Shown here: piece by piece, positions 18,155-18,952 of the stretch
Numbering within the stretch: position 1 is the stretch's first letter
Layout: each line of letters starts with the position of its first letter
NCBI GenBank assembly: GCA_037447655.1
Contig: JBBHKE010002003.1
Span: 126,001-144,952, forward strand
Source: Zygnema cylindricum
Taxonomy: Eukaryota; Streptophyta; Zygnematophyceae; Zygnematales; Zygnemataceae
Reading direction: 5' to 3'
Length of the DNA: 18,952 nucleotides
Notes under the pieces: generated by a model
Databases searched by the model: none
What the model was told of the DNA's origin: nothing
Seen by the model: only the letters and a program-made list of their open reading frames with translations
Position numbers and translations under genes: made by a program

Positions 18155-18167
18155 CTTTTCAGTACTG
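18155..18167 (-). promoter_or_regulatory. Gypsy-2 primer-binding site, self-priming type
   Basis: Directly after the LTR end (...AGTAGCA) the minus strand reads CAGTACTGAAAAG. It lacks the TGG start of a tRNA 3'-end primer site. It is the exact reverse complement of the LTR segment at 18735-18723 (minus strand CTTTTCAGTACTG), just downstream of the TATA box. The pairing continues imperfectly to 21 of 25 bases. Tf1 of fission yeast primes this way with the 5' end of its own mRNA. Confidence 0.7.
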
Positions 18168-18952
18168 TGCTACTCCGCTGGAAGCCCACTAAATGACACA
18201 CTCCCAGCTACTCTCCAAAGAATAGGAAAGAAATGAGAGTCGTCCGATCCTTTCCGCAAAAACTCCGGACAAACCCCAAGATGACCACAAGAGTGTGCAA
18301 ATAACTCCCACGCAGAAATATAGAAATAACAAATATCGGCTTTTCAGATTAAACAATATCACCTTGCCCCTGAAAATGGAATTAAAGATAGAAATGAATG
18401 ATAATGGTGAAGCGAATTCACATACCCGTGAGTACAACGATGACCAAACTCAGCAGAAGAAAACCTCTCCCAATGGCCCTAAAGATCGGTATGAGTCTCC
18501 CTCACCCCTTCGGTTCCACCGCAAGGATCCGACAAAACTCTTCTTAGTTTCAAACAGCGAAAGTCCAAACCGCCCAAAGAGGGGATAGTGCCAACTACCC
18601 ACCCGTGCTACGGTCTCCACAAAAGACAATCCAAAACAAAGATGGCAATAGAGTCACCGACATAATGCAACTGTTCTCCAACAGAAAGATTGATTTAATT
18701 CTCTGGGGGTTTTCTCAGGAGACAGTACTGAAAAGAAACCTGTCTCCTTCGGCCCCAAGTGCCTTATACAATTTTACTTTGTCCTACTGCAAGTTCCAAA
18801 GTCAAAGCAATTTAACAAGCCAATCAGCGGCTAGCAATTGTTATCTTCCTGACATAAGACAAAACAGACTGTACTACACTCAGGGCTAAAATATAGGCGA
18901 CTGGTTTCGGCTAGATTGGCGGCCGAAGGTCCTTTTATAATACACAAAATGA
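18168..18952 (-). repeat. Gypsy-2 5' LTR, truncated by window end
   Basis: This is 785 bp aligned to 7093-7878 with about 28 differences, including one single-base indel. It contains U5, R and the core promoter; U3 lies beyond the window. The left border is the LTR terminus next to the primer site. Confidence 0.88.
18723..18768 (-). promoter_or_regulatory. Gypsy-2 5' LTR core promoter and self-priming segment
   Basis: TATAAGG lies at 18768-18762 on the minus strand, with CTTTTCAGTACTG at 18735-18723, about 27 nt downstream. This copy would drive the full-length RNA. A start near 18737 would place the segment complementary to the primer site at or within a few bases of the mRNA 5' end. Confidence 0.55.

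Larger units (their letters stand above)
7093..18952 (-). mobile_element. Gypsy-2: large Ty3/Gypsy element with DNA methyltransferase and PHD finger
   Basis: On the minus strand it shows a 5' LTR (starting beyond the window, ending 18168), a self-complementary primer site, ORF1, a capsid/zinc-knuckle frame, protease, DNA methyltransferase, RT, RNase H, integrase and PHD finger, a polypurine tract and a 3' LTR (8484-7093). RT-RH-IN order is diagnostic of Ty3/Gypsy. If the 5' LTR is as long as the 3' LTR, the element is about 12.5 kb and ends near 19559. LTR divergence over the visible 785 bp is about 28 differences. Fourteen internal stops and several indels make this copy defective. Confidence 0.9.

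Noticed and set aside
7093-18952. Endogenous retrovirus with envelope gene
   Set aside because: No reading frame follows integrase except the PHD finger; 48 bp separate the pol stop from the LTR, and no signal peptide or membrane segment is present.

Overview
The window is eukaryotic, repeat-derived DNA. It has no host gene, rRNA, intact tRNA or CRISPR array. Essentially every base belongs to long terminal repeat (LTR) retrotransposons, all on the minus strand and all decayed by in-frame stops and single-base indels. The organism cannot be named from sequence alone. A methyltransferase-bearing Ty3/Gypsy element and a primer site matching eukaryotic initiator tRNA-Met fit a green-lineage (e.g. 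streptophyte alga) or other algal/protist nuclear genome; this is a low-confidence inference.

Layout from left to right. (1) 1-41 is the terminus of a Copia-family LTR. (2) 42-875 is a fragment of an older Ty3/Gypsy element (Gypsy-1, integrase), bordered on both sides by Copia LTR ends of one family. (3) 876-6884 is a Ty1/Copia element. Its 3' LTR (876-1923) is complete. It has a polypurine tract, a degraded gag-pol (6123 to 1937, reading leftwards), an initiator-tRNA-like primer site overlapping the gag start codon, and a 5' LTR truncated at 6884. The two LTRs differ at about 41 of 757 aligned sites. (4) 6885-7090 is a 206-bp piece of the LTR of the next element, spliced onto the broken Copia LTR. 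(5) 7093 to beyond the window end is a large Ty3/Gypsy element (Gypsy-2): 3' LTR 7093-8484, polypurine tract, coding region 8533-18068, primer region 18155-18167 and a 5' LTR from 18168 that runs off the window. Its LTRs differ at about 28 of 785 visible sites.

Gypsy-2 is the notable object. Read along its own sense strand it carries: a 691-codon proline-rich ORF1; an overlapping -1 frame with capsid and two CCHC zinc knuckles; an aspartic protease; a complete set of C5-cytosine DNA methyltransferase motifs; reverse transcriptase; RNase H; a DD35E integrase; and a C-terminal PHD-type zinc finger. Its first 13 internal bases are the exact reverse complement of a stretch about 27 nt downstream of a TATA box in its own LTR. 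That is the signature of Tf1-type self-priming rather than tRNA priming. Copia appears to use the other unusual mode, priming by the anticodon arm of initiator tRNA.

Decay features include 14 internal stops in Gypsy-2, all at codons one C-to-T change from Gln or Arg, and four internal TGA stops in Copia. A mutated Copia RT active site (YVDY), an RT-RNase H deletion in Copia and several frameshifts add to this. Three of the Gypsy-2 frame changes are -1 shifts on slippery homopolymers and could be programmed or damage. Unrelated tRNA-like segments sit in the U3 region of both LTR families, and the 6884 junction joins the two LTRs at or near these segments.
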